From positions 1 through 64,000 of the forward strand of contig LVWL01000017.1 in assembly GCA_002092835.1 (NCBI GenBank): DNA of 64,000 nucleotides, read 5' to 3'. This DNA comes from Campylobacter concisus (GTDB lineage: Bacteria; Campylobacterota; Campylobacteria; Campylobacterales; Campylobacteraceae). The position numbers and the translations under genes are program-made. Below are positions 9,586 through 18,953 of the stretch, piece after piece (position 1 is the stretch's first letter; each line of letters starts with the position of its first letter). The notes under the pieces were generated by a model. That model did no database searches. It saw only the letters and a program-made list of their open reading frames with translations, and was not told the origin of the DNA.

Positions 9586-10080
9586 TTAAAATTTATCTTT
9601 ACCTAGTATCGTTGCCAGCTTTTCTTTGATACTCTCATCAAACTCACTAACGCTTATGACACCCCTACTCTCACACATCTTAGCGTCATTTACCTCACAG
9701 TAGTCACTAAGTGCATTTTTGTACCCGCCTCTTATGCAAGCTTCTCTGTCTTCTAAAAATCCAGCCCCACCAAGAATGAGCACGCCAAGATCAAACCCTA
9801 TCTTAAATTTTGCACTCGCTGAGCTTTTAACCCAGCTTAAAAATATCTCATCGTATCTTAATCCAAGTGCTCCAACGCCATCTGGTACGACTAAAATATC
9901 CACACCATAAAGGCTTTCAGCATAAATTTCTGGATGGAGCCTGACGCCAGATTCATCGATTATCTCAGGCTTTAGTGCGTAGGTCTTGATATTAAAATCC
10001 TCAAATTTATGTAAAAAATCATAAATTTTGGCAAAGCTTAGTAGATTTAGCTTGTCAAACATCAAAATGCCAACTTTCAT
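9586..10080 (-). CDS. DJ-1/PfpI-like protein lacking the nucleophilic cysteine
   Basis: A 164-residue protein of the class I glutamine-amidotransferase-like fold (DJ-1/PfpI). It has an N-terminal strand KVGILMFDKLN, a central VDILVVPDGVGAL strand-turn, and the region GVLILGGAGFL, which aligns with the GALLLAAAGLL stretch after the usual nucleophile elbow. Where active members have Cys-x-Gly, this protein has D97-L-G, so glyoxalase/chaperone chemistry through that Cys is not expected. Its two cysteines lie further along. Function is unknown. It is 11 nt downstream of dapD in the same direction and probably co-transcribed. Confidence 0.65.
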   Translation of the reverse strand: MKVGILMFDKLNLLSFAKIYDFLHKFEDFNIKTYALKPEIIDESGVRLHPEIYAESLYGVDILVVPDGVGALGLRYDEIFLSWVKSSASAKFKIGFDLGVLILGGAGFLEDREACIRGGYKNALSDYCEVNDAKMCESRGVISVSEFDESIKEKLATILGKDKF

Positions 10081-10091
10081 GCTAGCTCCTT

Positions 10092-11291
10092 TTAATGAAG
10101 TGCCTCATTTAGCTTGATCGCCCTTTTGCTCGCACTTGCAGTGATCTGGCCTGTTTGGCTATTTTGTCTAAAATGAAGTCCATTTAGCCCACCAAGCTCA
10201 AGCGCTTTGTAAATTTCAGCTTCAAATTTAAACTCTGGATTTAGTTTGGCTAGCTTTTCGCGCTCGCTAGCTGATATATAGACTTTTGTGCCCTCAAGCA
10301 CTGCTATGCCAGCATCCACGATGCAGTTATCGCCAAGAGGCACGCCCGTAACTGAGTTTGCCCCAAGCAAGCAGTGTTTGCCGATGCTTACAGGGTTGCC
10401 ATTTGTGCCACTTAGCACGCCAAGTATGCTAGCTCCGCCACCTACGTCACTACCCTCGCCAACTACGACAGAGCTACTAACTCTACCTTCAACCATCACC
10501 CCACCGGTTGTACCTGCGTTAAAGTTAATATAGGCAGCACCTGGCATAACGACTGTGCCAGGATACACGGCAGCGCCCATGCGAACCTTGGCTGAGTCTA
10601 AAATTCTCGTATTATCAGCTGGGATGATGTGACTTAAAAATCTTGGGAATTTATCGACGCTAACGATCGCTGGATATTCGCCAAACATCTTTAGAGAAAT
10701 TTCATTTTCTCTTAGCCATTCAAGCTCAATTGGCGTATTTTGGCTAGTCCATGCAACATTTGGTAACGCACCAAAGGCTCCATCAAGTACAATCGTCCTA
10801 GGTGCGACCTTGCCAAGCGATATCAAATAAAGCTTGAGATATACGGCCTCCACGCTAAGTGGTTTTGCATCATCAAACAAAAATACAAGTTTAAATTTAT
10901 TCTCATTTAGTTCAAGATCGTCATCAAATGCTATTTTTACGGCATGTAAATTTTGTACATTTTTATGAGAGCTTATCTCTTTTTCAAAGACACTAAAGAG
11001 CTTACTAGCTTTTTTCACCACTTTTGGAGTAAGATCGGCTACAAATTCAGAGCCATTAAAATCAACTTTAACATCACATTTTTGCAAAGCATAAATATAA
11101 GCAGCTGCGCTTAAAAAGCTCTCTTTGTAATTTACAACAGCAAAAGTCGCTTGCAAAATTTTATCTGTATTTTTTTGTCCACGATCGATCCTAGCGATAC
11201 CAAAAGCAAGCGGATCTTTATAGCCATCTTTTTTTCTAAATTCTTCAAAAAATTCCTTAAAATCATTTGCATCTTTAAACTCTTTAGACAT
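10092..11291 (-). CDS. dapD: Tetrahydrodipicolinate N-succinyltransferase (epsilonproteobacterial form)
   Basis: A 399-residue enzyme, longer than the ~275-residue E. coli type but normal for Campylobacter. A lineage-specific N-terminal half precedes a left-handed beta-helix near residues 225-330 with hexapeptide-like repeats (AKVRMGAAVYPGTVVMPGAA, then GTTGGVMVEGRVSSSVVVGE). It transfers succinyl from CoA to tetrahydrodipicolinate on the route to meso-diaminopimelate and lysine. A ribosome-binding site (AAAGGAG) lies just upstream of the ATG. It leads the minus-strand pair with the DJ-1-like gene. Confidence 0.93.
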   Translation of the reverse strand: MSKEFKDANDFKEFFEEFRKKDGYKDPLAFGIARIDRGQKNTDKILQATFAVVNYKESFLSAAAYIYALQKCDVKVDFNGSEFVADLTPKVVKKASKLFSVFEKEISSHKNVQNLHAVKIAFDDDLELNENKFKLVFLFDDAKPLSVEAVYLKLYLISLGKVAPRTIVLDGAFGALPNVAWTSQNTPIELEWLRENEISLKMFGEYPAIVSVDKFPRFLSHIIPADNTRILDSAKVRMGAAVYPGTVVMPGAAYINFNAGTTGGVMVEGRVSSSVVVGEGSDVGGGASILGVLSGTNGNPVSIGKHCLLGANSVTGVPLGDNCIVDAGIAVLEGTKVYISASEREKLAKLNPEFKFEAEIYKALELGGLNGLHFRQNSQTGQITASASKRAIKLNEALH

Positions 11292-11390
11292 CTATTCTCC
11301 TTTAAATTTTTTCTTAGTCTAGCCAAAAATGGCTAAAAATTTTATGATTTTAAGTCCATTAAAATTTTAAATATTTTTATGTTTTTAATA

Positions 11391-11407
11391 ATGATTAATT
11401 TTATCAT
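11391..11407. promoter_or_regulatory. Palindrome upstream of the YagU gene, possible operator
   Basis: ATGATTAATTTTATCAT is a 17-nt palindrome with one mismatched pair. It lies about 47 nt upstream of the YagU-family start in a very AT-rich region. The spacing and ATGATnA...TnATCAT character resemble Fur-type operators, but in such AT-rich DNA chance is a serious alternative. Confidence 0.3.
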
Positions 11408-11453
11408 AAAGTAAATTGCAATAAGATTTTGCAAATTTAAAGAAGGAGTTTAA

Positions 11454-12055
11454 ATGTCAAATTTAGTAACAAAACCTAGATTTGCTCTGGCTGCATTGAT
11501 CGGCCTTGTCGCTGGCGTTGTCTCAGCCTTTGTCAAATGGGGAGCAGAATTCCCACTCCCTCCAAGAAGTCCGATGGATATGTTTAACGCTGCTTGCGGA
11601 CCAGAGAGTGCCATTAGAGCAGCCGATGCGATCGATTGCTCTAGAAATTTCTTAAATCCGCCTTATGTATTTTTAAGGGATTATTTGGGCGTAGCGATCC
11701 AAATGCCGCCATTTACGAGTTTGCAGGGCATGCGTTTAACTACGTAATGATGACGCATATATTATTTTCGATCGTTTTTGCGGTTGCTTATTGTGTTTTG
11801 GCTGAGAAATTTCCAAAGATTACAATATGGCAAGGCTTACTAGTTGGCATTATCGTAAATATCGCTGTTCACGTGATCACATTACCTATTTTAGGGCTTA
11901 CTCCACCACTTTGGACACTTCCTTGGTACGAGCATGTATCTGAATTTGTCGGCCACATGATATGGTTTTGGTCGATAGAGATCATCCGTCACGACTTAAG
12001 AGCTAGGATAACAAAAGAAAAAGATCCAAGTGATTATTGCTGCTGCAACGCATAA
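11454..12055 (+). pseudogene. YagU-family (DUF1440) inner-membrane protein, split by a frameshift
   Basis: Two adjoining frames (97 and 102 codons) make one protein. Adding an A to the AAA at 11701-11703 restores [20 protein letters not shown] and joins them into 200 residues, the usual YagU length. About four hydrophobic segments are visible, and the C-terminus ends in a Cys-rich DYCCCNA. E. coli YagU is an inner-membrane protein linked to acid resistance; the role here is inferred only. The start has a good ribosome-binding site (AAGGAG, 5 nt spacing). The frameshift fits the homopolymer pattern seen elsewhere in the window. Confidence 0.8.
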
Positions 12056-12065
12056 ATGCAAATTT

Positions 12066-12098
12066 TTGCTGTTTTGGGCTAAAAACCTAAAACAGCAA
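12066..12098. terminator. Bidirectional terminator between convergent genes
   Basis: Arms TTGCTGTTTTGGG (12066-12078) and CCTAAAACAGCAA (12086-12098) pair over 13 positions with one G-T pair around a 7-nt loop. It lies between the YagU gene and the convergent minus-strand gene, so it can serve both. Confidence 0.75.
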
Positions 12099-12139
12099 CC
12101 AAATTTATCTCACCATTTAAAAGCAAAATTTATCCGCGA

Positions 12140-12591
12140 TTAGCACTCCTGGCTAAGCTCTAAATTTTCTAAACGAAGTGGCTTTTCACCTTCAAAAATC
12201 ACCCCAATACCAAAAGGCTCGCAAATATCAAGCGCACCATCGGCAAACCTCATCAGCCACTGCTTATCATGCGCATAAAAGGTGCATTGAGGCGAGCTAA
12301 ACGGCAGATCGCAAACTGGCACATCAAGCGCTCTAAGCTCATCCTTGTTCAAAAGGCATTTTTGCTTAAGCTTCTCTCGCAAAAACGTAAGTGCGTCTTT
12401 TATGTACCGGTCGATATCCTGAGCGATACGCTGCACAAGCAAAATCGTCTCATCATCCACATCTGCCCATTTGCCGAGATAAGGCAAAAGAGCACTTGGC
12501 CAAAAATTTCGCTTTTTAGCTCTGTCTCCGCGTACCAAATAAAACCTTCATCCGTTACTACTTTTTCAAGCTTGCCAAATTTTAAAGTCAT
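12140..12591 (-). pseudogene. Unrecognised cytoplasmic protein, split by a frameshift
   Basis: A start at 12591 gives MTLKFGKLEKVV...ELKSEIF and then runs out of frame. The next frame continues WPSALLPYLGKWADVDDETI to 12140. Adding one base to the A5 run at 12502-12506 (T5 on the coding strand) joins them into 150 residues. No signal peptide or membrane segment is visible, and the C-terminal half has FYAHDKQWLMRF and FGIGVIFEGEKP. I do not recognise the family with confidence. The ATG has only a weak ribosome-binding site. Confidence 0.6.
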
Positions 12592-12676
12592 TTTTTATTC
12601 TCATTTTTGTGGTTTTGCTACTCTTACGAAAAAGAGCGAAATTTAAGCAAATCTGTCGTGACATAAAATAGAGATA

Positions 12677-12725
12677 GCTTGTAAATTTACCCTTTTAGCA
12701 TAAAGCAAAAGCTAAATTTACAAGC
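12677..12725. repeat. Perfect 13-nt inverted repeat in an intergenic gap
   Basis: GCTTGTAAATTTA (12677-12689) and TAAATTTACAAGC (12713-12725) are perfect reverse complements around a 23-nt spacer. It lies just downstream of the exported-protein gene read on the minus strand. It could act as a weak terminator or mRNA-end structure, but it has no clear T-tract. Confidence 0.55.
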
Positions 12726-12748
12726 AAATTTTCAGTTTTTCTCGCTAT

Positions 12749-13438
12749 TTAGAAGCAAAATTTCTCATCAGTGCCATTTTGCTTGCGCATAGCTTTAAAG
12801 TTAGCAAGATTATCTTTATCTAAAAAGTAATCTTTCTCTTTTTTATTGCGGGCTTCTAGCTTTTCTATGCCTTTTGCAAGGACTGCTTTTCTATCTTCGT
12901 GAGGCGAGCTAAATTCTGGCGAGAACATCGCTTCATAGGCATTTTTCTTAGTCCATCCAAGCGCTTTATCAGCGATCTCTTGTTGCTTTTTGATATCGCA
13001 AAATGCATAAGGATTGACCACGTCGCCAACAAGCTTCATAAACGCCCCTATCGCGGCCACCACGTCAGTAAATTTCTCGCCCTCCATGTCTATAACGCCT
13101 CTTAGCAAGATCGCGCGATTTTTTGCCGCATAAAACCAAAATACCGCATCATCGCGAAGTCCAAGATCGTATGCGCGAGCTGAAAGGACAAAAAGAGTTA
13201 TCGGAGAGACCATTTGTGGGGCGTCTTGCACGATCTTTTCAGCCTTTTTAAAGTCCTCTTCTTTGCCACTTTTTAAAAGCTCATCTATCTTGTCATAGAC
13301 CTTGACGTACTCCACCTTGCCAGCATTTGCTGAGTAGTAAGGCGTGACGTAGATGTCGATACTTCTTACTTTGCCGTCATTTGCAAAGCCACATACCGCT
13401 CCAAAAAGTAGCGCCGTAAGCAGTGATAAAATTTTCAT
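12749..13438 (-). CDS. Exported protein of unknown function
   Basis: A 229-residue protein with a clear Sec signal peptide (MKILSLLTALLFGAVCGFA-N, cleavage after about residue 19). The mature part is mainly helical, with an ARAYDLGLRDDAVFWFYAAK helix pair reminiscent of TPR-like packing, two cysteines far apart (PYAFCD and the C-terminal KFCF) and a charged C-terminal third. It should be periplasmic. I recognise no family. An AGGAGCTAAA ribosome-binding site precedes the ATG. Confidence 0.7.
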   Translation of the reverse strand: MKILSLLTALLFGAVCGFANDGKVRSIDIYVTPYYSANAGKVEYVKVYDKIDELLKSGKEEDFKKAEKIVQDAPQMVSPITLFVLSARAYDLGLRDDAVFWFYAAKNRAILLRGVIDMEGEKFTDVVAAIGAFMKLVGDVVNPYAFCDIKKQQEIADKALGWTKKNAYEAMFSPEFSSPHEDRKAVLAKGIEKLEARNKKEKDYFLDKDNLANFKAMRKQNGTDEKFCF

Positions 13439-13512
13439 TTTAGCTCCTTGGCTTAAAATTTTTTATTATTTTAACTAAAAGCAGTTGAAAAGATTAGGAT
13501 AAATTTAAGAAA

Positions 13513-13537
13513 AAGTCCGCAAATTTAAAGCGGACTT
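13513..13537 (-). terminator. Rho-independent terminator of the PFL-family gene
   Basis: AAGTCCGC (13513-13520) pairs perfectly with GCGGACTT (13530-13537). Read on the minus strand the stem is followed by TTTTC, 7 nt beyond the stop codon of the PFL-family gene. Confidence 0.8.
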
Positions 13538-13543
13538 CGAAGA

Positions 13544-14881
13544 TTAGTTTTTAAAACTATGAATTGGAGCTGGAATTTGTCCGCCACGAGCGATGAAGTC
13601 AGCACTTGAGGCCTTATTTATCTTCATCACAGGCGCTCTTCCTAAAAGGCCGCCAAACTCGATCATATCGCCCTCACGTCCAAGAGGTATGATACGAACG
13701 GCCGTTGTTTTTTGATTTATCACGCCGATAGCCGCCTCATCAGCGATCATCGCAGCTATACTCTCGCTTGGCGTGTCCGCAGGTATGGCGATCATATCAA
13801 GTCCAACTGAGCATATCGCTGTCATCGCTTCAAGCTTTTCTAAATTTAGCGATCCTGCGCGCACCGCAGCTATCATGCCCTCATCTTCTGAGACTGGGAT
13901 AAACGCACCGCTTAAGCCGCCCACTTGATTGCACGCCATGACACCACCTTTTTTGACAGCGTCATTTAGCAGAGCAAGTGCCGCTGTCGTGCCATGCGTA
14001 CCAACAGCCTCAAGCCCCATCTCCTCAAGCACGCGAGCTACCGAGTCGCCCACGGCTGGTGTTGGAGCAAGAGAGAGATCGACGATACCAAATTTAACCC
14101 CAAGGCACTCGCTCGCCATTTGACCAACTAACTGACCGATACGAGTAATCTTAAACGCCGTCTTTTTCACAGTCTCAGCTACCACGTCAAAGCTCTCGCC
14201 ACGCACCTTTTCAAGGGCTCTTTTTACCACACCTGGGCCAGAAACGCCGACATTTATCACCACATCAGCCTCGCCCACGCCGTGAAATGCACCAGCCATG
14301 AAAGGATTATCTTCGACTGCGTTTGCAAAAACGACAAGCTTAGCACAACCCATCTCTGAAGCTGCTGCTGTCTCTTTTATGATGCGTCCCATATCACGCA
14401 CCGCGCTCATATTTATGCCGGTTTTCGTTGAGCCGACATTGACACTTGCACATACTTTTGAAGTCTGAGAAAGTGCTTGTGGAATAGAATTTATCAAAAT
14501 TTCATCGCCCTTTTGATAGCCCTTTTGAACTAAAGCTGAAAAACCACCTATAAAATCAATACCAACCTCAATAGCCGCCCTATCAAGCGTCTTTGCGATC
14601 ATTACGTAGTCTTTTGCGTCCGTTGCGGCGCCGATTATCGAGATAGGCGTCACGCTCACTCTTTTATTGACGATTGGTATGCCTAGCTCAGCAGAAATTT
14701 CATTGCCCACTTTGACTAGGTCTTTGGCTTTAGTGGTGATTTTTGTGTAAATTTTGTCGCAAGCTTTGTTGATGTCAGGATCGATGCAGTCAAGCAAACT
14801 AATGCCCATCGTGATCGTTCTGATGTCAAAATTTTGCTCTTCGATCATCGAGATCGTTTCGGTTACGTTTTTGATGTCCAT
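13544..14881 (-). CDS. PFL family protein (UPF0210/DUF711)
   Basis: A 445-residue cytoplasmic protein beginning [20 protein letters not shown], a classic UPF0210 start, and rich in Gly/Ala segments such as [19 protein letters not shown] and [12 protein letters not shown]-like stretches. The fold resembles pyruvate formate-lyase/anaerobic ribonucleotide reductase barrels, but no glycyl-radical site is evident and the activity is unknown. It lies 9 nt downstream of an ACT-domain gene, a pairing conserved across many bacteria and archaea, which suggests amino-acid-sensed regulation. Confidence 0.88.
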   Translation of the reverse strand: MDIKNVTETISMIEEQNFDIRTITMGISLLDCIDPDINKACDKIYTKITTKAKDLVKVGNEISAELGIPIVNKRVSVTPISIIGAATDAKDYVMIAKTLDRAAIEVGIDFIGGFSALVQKGYQKGDEILINSIPQALSQTSKVCASVNVGSTKTGINMSAVRDMGRIIKETAAASEMGCAKLVVFANAVEDNPFMAGAFHGVGEADVVINVGVSGPGVVKRALEKVRGESFDVVAETVKKTAFKITRIGQLVGQMASECLGVKFGIVDLSLAPTPAVGDSVARVLEEMGLEAVGTHGTTAALALLNDAVKKGGVMACNQVGGLSGAFIPVSEDEGMIAAVRAGSLNLEKLEAMTAICSVGLDMIAIPADTPSESIAAMIADEAAIGVINQKTTAVRIIPLGREGDMIEFGGLLGRAPVMKINKASSADFIARGGQIPAPIHSFKN

Positions 14882-14890
14882 TGTTTTTCC

Positions 14891-15157
14891 TTAGATTGTA
14901 TGCATCGCATCAAAGATAGCAGAACTTTGGATATTTATCTTTACTTTTAGGCTCTCTCCAAGCTCGTTAAGTTCTGCTCTTAAGGCCGTAAAGTCTTTAT
15001 TTTCTTCACTTGAAACCACTGCCATCATCGTAAAAAACTCATCTAAAATAGTCTGTGAGATATCATCTATATTTAGCCCTAGCTCGCTAAGCTTTGCTGA
15101 GACGCCAGCAACGATGCCGACTCTATCTTTTCCGACTACGGTTACGATCGCTTTCAT
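14891..15157 (-). CDS. ACT domain protein (UPF0237)
   Basis: An 88-residue single ACT domain, MKAIVTVVGKDRVGIVAGVS followed by ELGLNIDDISQTI. The start at 15157 is preferred because GGAGAA lies just upstream and the protein then begins exactly at the domain; a longer in-frame start at 15199 lacks this support. ACT domains bind amino acids and regulate partners. Here the partner is most likely the PFL-family protein encoded 9 nt downstream. Confidence 0.88.
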   Translation of the reverse strand: MKAIVTVVGKDRVGIVAGVSAKLSELGLNIDDISQTILDEFFTMMAVVSSEENKDFTALRAELNELGESLKVKINIQSSAIFDAMHTI

Positions 15158-15294
15158 GTTTTCTCCTATTAAATTTAAATGATTGCATTTTGGCTCCAAA
15201 ATTTAAGCCAAGCATCAAGCAAAGCTAAATTTTGGTAGCCAAATTCAAACTGGCAAATTTTAAAATTTGCTCTAAATTTTATCTTTTGTAAATT

Positions 15295-16395
15295 TTACTT
15301 CGAGCAAGCACTTTTGCCGTCATTTACTGGTTGGATCGCTGAGTTATCAACTCCGCCATCACTATTTATATTTTCTATCACTTCCCAAAGTCTAGCAGCC
15401 GCACTCTCGTAGCGTTTTGCAGTGACTGAGTTTGGCTCGTAAAAGCTAACTGGCTTGCCATTATCGCCACCCACGCGAACAGCTGGTTCGATAGGGATTT
15501 CAGCTAAAATTTGAGTGTTATAAGCTTTTGCCACCTCTTCAGTCGTACCTTTGCCAAAGATGTCGTACTCTTTGCCATTATCTGGGCAGATGAAACCACT
15601 CATATTTTCGATGACGCCAGCGATTGGGATGTGAAGCTTCTCAAACATATCAAGCGCACGTTTACTATCGTCAAGCGCTACCACTTGTGGTGTTGTGACG
15701 CAGACGCCTGCCGTTACTGGCACGCTTTGAGCTAGAGTTAGCTGTGCGTCACCCGTTCCTGGAGGCATGTCAAGAAACAAGACATCAAGCTCGCTCCAAA
15801 GCACGTCTTTTAACAGCTGTTCGATCGCTTTCATAATCATCGAACCTCTCCAAATAAGACTCATGCCTTCTTCCATCAAAACGCCCATGCTCATCATCTC
15901 GACGCCGTGACTGAGTATTGGTTTTAGTTTGTTGCCTACTACTTGCGGCTGAGTATTTACCTCGCCAAGCATTCTTGGGATGTTTGGTCCGTAGATGTCA
16001 GCGTCCAAAATTCCAACCTTTTTGCCTAGTTTTGCCATTGAGATGGCTAAATTTAGAGTCGTGGTTGATTTACCAACGCCGCCTTTACCTGAGCTTACCA
16101 TTACGAAATTTTTAACTTGCGGTGCGATGTTTTTGCCACTTTGAGTGTTACTTTTTTCTTCAGGCATCTTTGGCTGGATCAAATTTAGCACATACTCATT
16201 TGAGCCCATGACACGTTTGATATCCGTTTTTAACTCGTTTGCCACATCAGAGCTTGAGCTAACTATCTCGACATCGATCAAAATTTTCTCGCCTATTTCA
16301 ACATTTTTTACAAAGCCAAAGCTAACTATATCTTTTTCAAAACCAGGATAAATAACACCTTTTAGTCTATTTAAGACCTCTTCTTTATTTAACAT
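15295..16395 (-). CDS. mrp: Mrp/NBP35-family Fe-S cluster carrier ATPase
   Basis: A 366-residue protein with an N-terminal MIP18-type (DUF59) domain (about 1-80) and a P-loop ATPase. The deviant Walker [12 protein letters not shown] lies near residue 100. The segment [16 protein letters not shown] and the ENMSGFIC segment, with its downstream Cys, follow. Mrp/ApbC proteins carry and hand over 4Fe-4S clusters. It overlaps the 3' end of thiC by 7 nt and is probably co-transcribed with it, which is functionally apt because ThiC is a 4Fe-4S radical SAM enzyme. A ribosome-binding site AAGGAG lies just upstream of the ATG. Confidence 0.92.
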   Translation of the reverse strand: MLNKEEVLNRLKGVIYPGFEKDIVSFGFVKNVEIGEKILIDVEIVSSSSDVANELKTDIKRVMGSNEYVLNLIQPKMPEEKSNTQSGKNIAPQVKNFVMVSSGKGGVGKSTTTLNLAISMAKLGKKVGILDADIYGPNIPRMLGEVNTQPQVVGNKLKPILSHGVEMMSMGVLMEEGMSLIWRGSMIMKAIEQLLKDVLWSELDVLFLDMPPGTGDAQLTLAQSVPVTAGVCVTTPQVVALDDSKRALDMFEKLHIPIAGVIENMSGFICPDNGKEYDIFGKGTTEEVAKAYNTQILAEIPIEPAVRVGGDNGKPVSFYEPNSVTAKRYESAAARLWEVIENINSDGGVDNSAIQPVNDGKSACSK

Positions 16396-17686
16396 TTTTC
16401 TCCTTTTTCTAGATCTTTTGAAATTTTATATGCACAAAATTTTGGTCCGCACATCGAACAAAAATGAGCACTCTTAAACGCCTCTTCTGGCAAGCTCTCA
16501 TCGTGAAGCTCTCTAGCCTTTTTTGGATCAAAGCTTAGCTCAAACTGCTTGTTCCAGTCAAATGCATATCTAGCATCGCTCATCTCGTGATCCTTTTCTA
16601 TCGCTCCCGCCTTGCCAAGTGCGACGTCTGCGGCGTGAGCTGCTATCTTGTGAGCTACGATGCCCTCTCTTACGTCATTTTCGTTTGGCAAGCCAAGGTG
16701 CTCTTTTTGCGTCACGTAGCAAAGCATGCTAGCGCCGTGGTATGCTGCCATTGTGCCACCTATGGCTGACGTGATGTGATCGTATCCTGCACCGATGTCT
16801 GAGACAAGCGGCCCAAGCACGTAAAATGGGGCGTCATGGCAGAGCTCTTGTTCAATTTTCATATTATACTCAATTTGATTTAATGGCACATGACCAGGGC
16901 CCTCGATCATCACTTGCACATCTTTTTCCCATGCACGAAGCGTAAGCTCTCCAAGCACCTTTAGCTCGCTAAGCTGTGCCTCATCTGTCGCGTCATAAAG
17001 ACATCCTGGACGAAGTCCGTCGCCAAGCGAGAGAGATACATCATGTCTTGCGCAAATTTCTAAAATTTCATCAAAAATTTCATAAAATGGGTTTTGTCTA
17101 TTTAACTTTGACATATAGCTTGCACTTAAACTGCCACCACGGCTTACTATGCCCATTTTACGCTTTTTGACAAGCGGCAAAAAATCACGCAAAAAGCCAG
17201 CGTGTATCGTAAAGTAACTAACTCCTTGCTTTGCTTGCTTTTCAAGTATCTCTAAAATGAGCTCATTTGTAATATTAGTAACCTCTTTTGCTTCTTTTAA
17301 AATTTCATACATAGGCACTGTGCCAACTGGCACGCTTGAATGCTCAATGATCGCACTTCTAATGGCATCCAAATCGCCATCCGTACTTAGATCCATAACC
17401 GTATCGGCGCCAAATTCTAGGCAAATTTCAAGCTTTCTAAGCTCTGCGCAAATGTCACTACTTAGCTTGAGTTGCCGATATTTGCATTGACCTTTGTCTT
17501 TAGCTTTCTGCCTATGCCCATTGGCTTTAAATTTTTATGATTTATATTTGCTGGGATGATGATGCTACCTTTTGCCACCTCATCCATCACCAAATTTTCA
17601 CTAAGCCCTTCGATCCTTGCCACATAGCTCATCTCTTGCGTTATCTCGCCGCGCCTAGCATAATACATCTGCGTCTTATCTCTCAT
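16389..17686 (-). pseudogene. thiC: Phosphomethylpyrimidine synthase, split by one frameshift
   Basis: The first frame (from 17686) ends VNANIGNSS-stop and a second ORF resumes at [14 protein letters not shown]. The intervening DNA encodes [20 protein letters not shown] in the other frame. Adding one base at the TTA of 17462-17464 restores 432 residues, the normal ThiC length. The C-terminal radical SAM motif CSMCGPKFC (CxxCxxxxC) is intact. ThiC makes the thiamine pyrimidine HMP-P from AIR. No TPP riboswitch is visible in the 110 nt upstream. The break fits the window's indel pattern and is probably not real. Confidence 0.9.
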
Positions 17687-17801
17687 ATAAGGCCTTTTTA
17701 AATTTTTAAAAACCTCATTTTAGTCCTTTTTTGATTTAAACTAACTAAATAAGCTTTTAAAAATTTACTTTTTTAAAAAGAAATTTTGAAGTTTTGAGAT
17801 G

Positions 17802-17807
17802 TATAAT
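17802..17807 (+). promoter_or_regulatory. Likely sigma70 -10 box for the ispDF operon
   Basis: TATAAT lies 28 nt upstream of the preferred TTG start of ispDF, preceded by T/A-rich DNA as in Campylobacter housekeeping promoters, which often lack a -35 box. Its position shows that the ATG at 17799 is upstream of transcription and not the start. Confidence 0.7.
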
Positions 17808-17834
17808 TCTGTAACAATTTTCAAAGGAGTTATC

Positions 17835-18953
17835 TTGCTTGATATATCACTTATAATGCTTGGAGCAGGAAATTCTAGCCGTTTTGAGCTACCAGTAAAG
17901 AAGCAATGGCTTCGAATAGGAAGCGATCCACTTTGGCTATTTGCTACTAAAAATTTGAGTAACTTTTACACATTTAAAGAGATAATCGTCGTTAGCAAAG
18001 AGTGCAAATATATGTCAAAATTTGCTCCAAATTATAAATTTGTTGATGGCGGCGAAACTAGACAAGATAGCCTAAAAAACGCACTTAAGCTAGTAAATAG
18101 CGAATTTGTCTTGGTTAGCGACATCGCTCGCCCTTGCATTTCAAGCGAGCTTTTTCACAAGATTATAGAGGCAGCGAGTCAAGCCGATTGTGTAGTTCCA
18201 GCGCTAAAGATCGCAGACACCACTTATCTTGGCGAAAATGTGGTTGATAGAGATAAGGTAAAGCTTATCCAAACACCACAACTTTCTCGCACAGCACTTC
18301 TTAAAAAAGCTCTTAGTAGCAGTGAAATTTACACAGATGATAGCTCGGCCATGAGAGCCATTGGCGCAAGCGTATGGCAAATTTTAGGTGATGAGATGGC
18401 AAGAAAGATCACTTACAAAGAGGATCTTGCCAAAATTTCTGCTTTAAAAGAGCCCGAAAATGAAGTCTTTGTGGGAAACGGCTTTGATGTGCACGAGTTT
18501 GAAAAAGGTCGTCCTTTGATTCTTTGTGGCGAGAAGATCGACTATGAGTTTGGACTAAAGGCTCACAGCGACGGCGACGTGACACTTCATGCGCTAACTG
18601 ACGCTATCTTGGGAGCTGCTGGACTTGGCGATATAGGCGAGCTTTTTCCTGATACGGATGCTAAATTTAAAGATATTAGCTCCATTTACTTGCTTGAGGA
18701 AGCTTACAAAATGGTGCAAAGTGTGGGCTTTGTGCTAACAAACGCTGATATCACGATAATGGCACAAAAACCAAAAATTTCAAAACTAAAGTCAAAAATG
18801 GAGGCAAATATCGCAAAAGCTCTAAATTTAAGCCAAAACCGCATAAATGTAAAGGCAACGACTACTGAAGGTCTTGGCTTTGTAGGCAGATGCGAAGGGA
18901 TCGCTGTAATGGCAAGTGCAAGCCTTAAATTTTATAACTGGAAGCAAATATGA
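17835..18953 (+). CDS. ispDF: Bifunctional IspD/IspF isoprenoid enzyme
   Basis: About 372 residues. The N-terminal IspD (MEP cytidylyltransferase) has the LIMLGAGNSSRF nucleotide loop with an unusual LGAG. The C-terminal IspF (cyclodiphosphate synthase) has NGFDVHEFEKGRPL and AHSDGDVTLHALTDAILGAA, which carry the metal-binding Asp/His residues. It performs the third and fifth steps of the MEP pathway; this fusion is typical of Campylobacter/Helicobacter. The TTG start is chosen because AAAGGAG sits 6 nt upstream and the protein then begins LLDISLIML. It overlaps the next gene by ATGA. Confidence 0.93.
   Translation: MLDISLIMLGAGNSSRFELPVKKQWLRIGSDPLWLFATKNLSNFYTFKEIIVVSKECKYMSKFAPNYKFVDGGETRQDSLKNALKLVNSEFVLVSDIARPCISSELFHKIIEAASQADCVVPALKIADTTYLGENVVDRDKVKLIQTPQLSRTALLKKALSSSEIYTDDSSAMRAIGASVWQILGDEMARKITYKEDLAKISALKEPENEVFVGNGFDVHEFEKGRPLILCGEKIDYEFGLKAHSDGDVTLHALTDAILGAAGLGDIGELFPDTDAKFKDISSIYLLEEAYKMVQSVGFVLTNADITIMAQKPKISKLKSKMEANIAKALNLSQNRINVKATTTEGLGFVGRCEGIAVMASASLKFYNWKQI

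Noticed and set aside
16389-17686. Real thiC inactivation and thiamine auxotrophy
   Set aside because: The break is one base and matches the window-wide loss pattern, including in essential genes.
17687-17834. TPP riboswitch upstream of thiC
   Set aside because: No CUGAGA-type core or the matching P3/P5 elements are seen; the region is plain AT-rich DNA with the ispDF promoter.
17799-17834. ATG at 17799 as the ispDF start
   Set aside because: It lies upstream of the TATAAT box and lacks a ribosome-binding site, while the TTG at 17835 has both.
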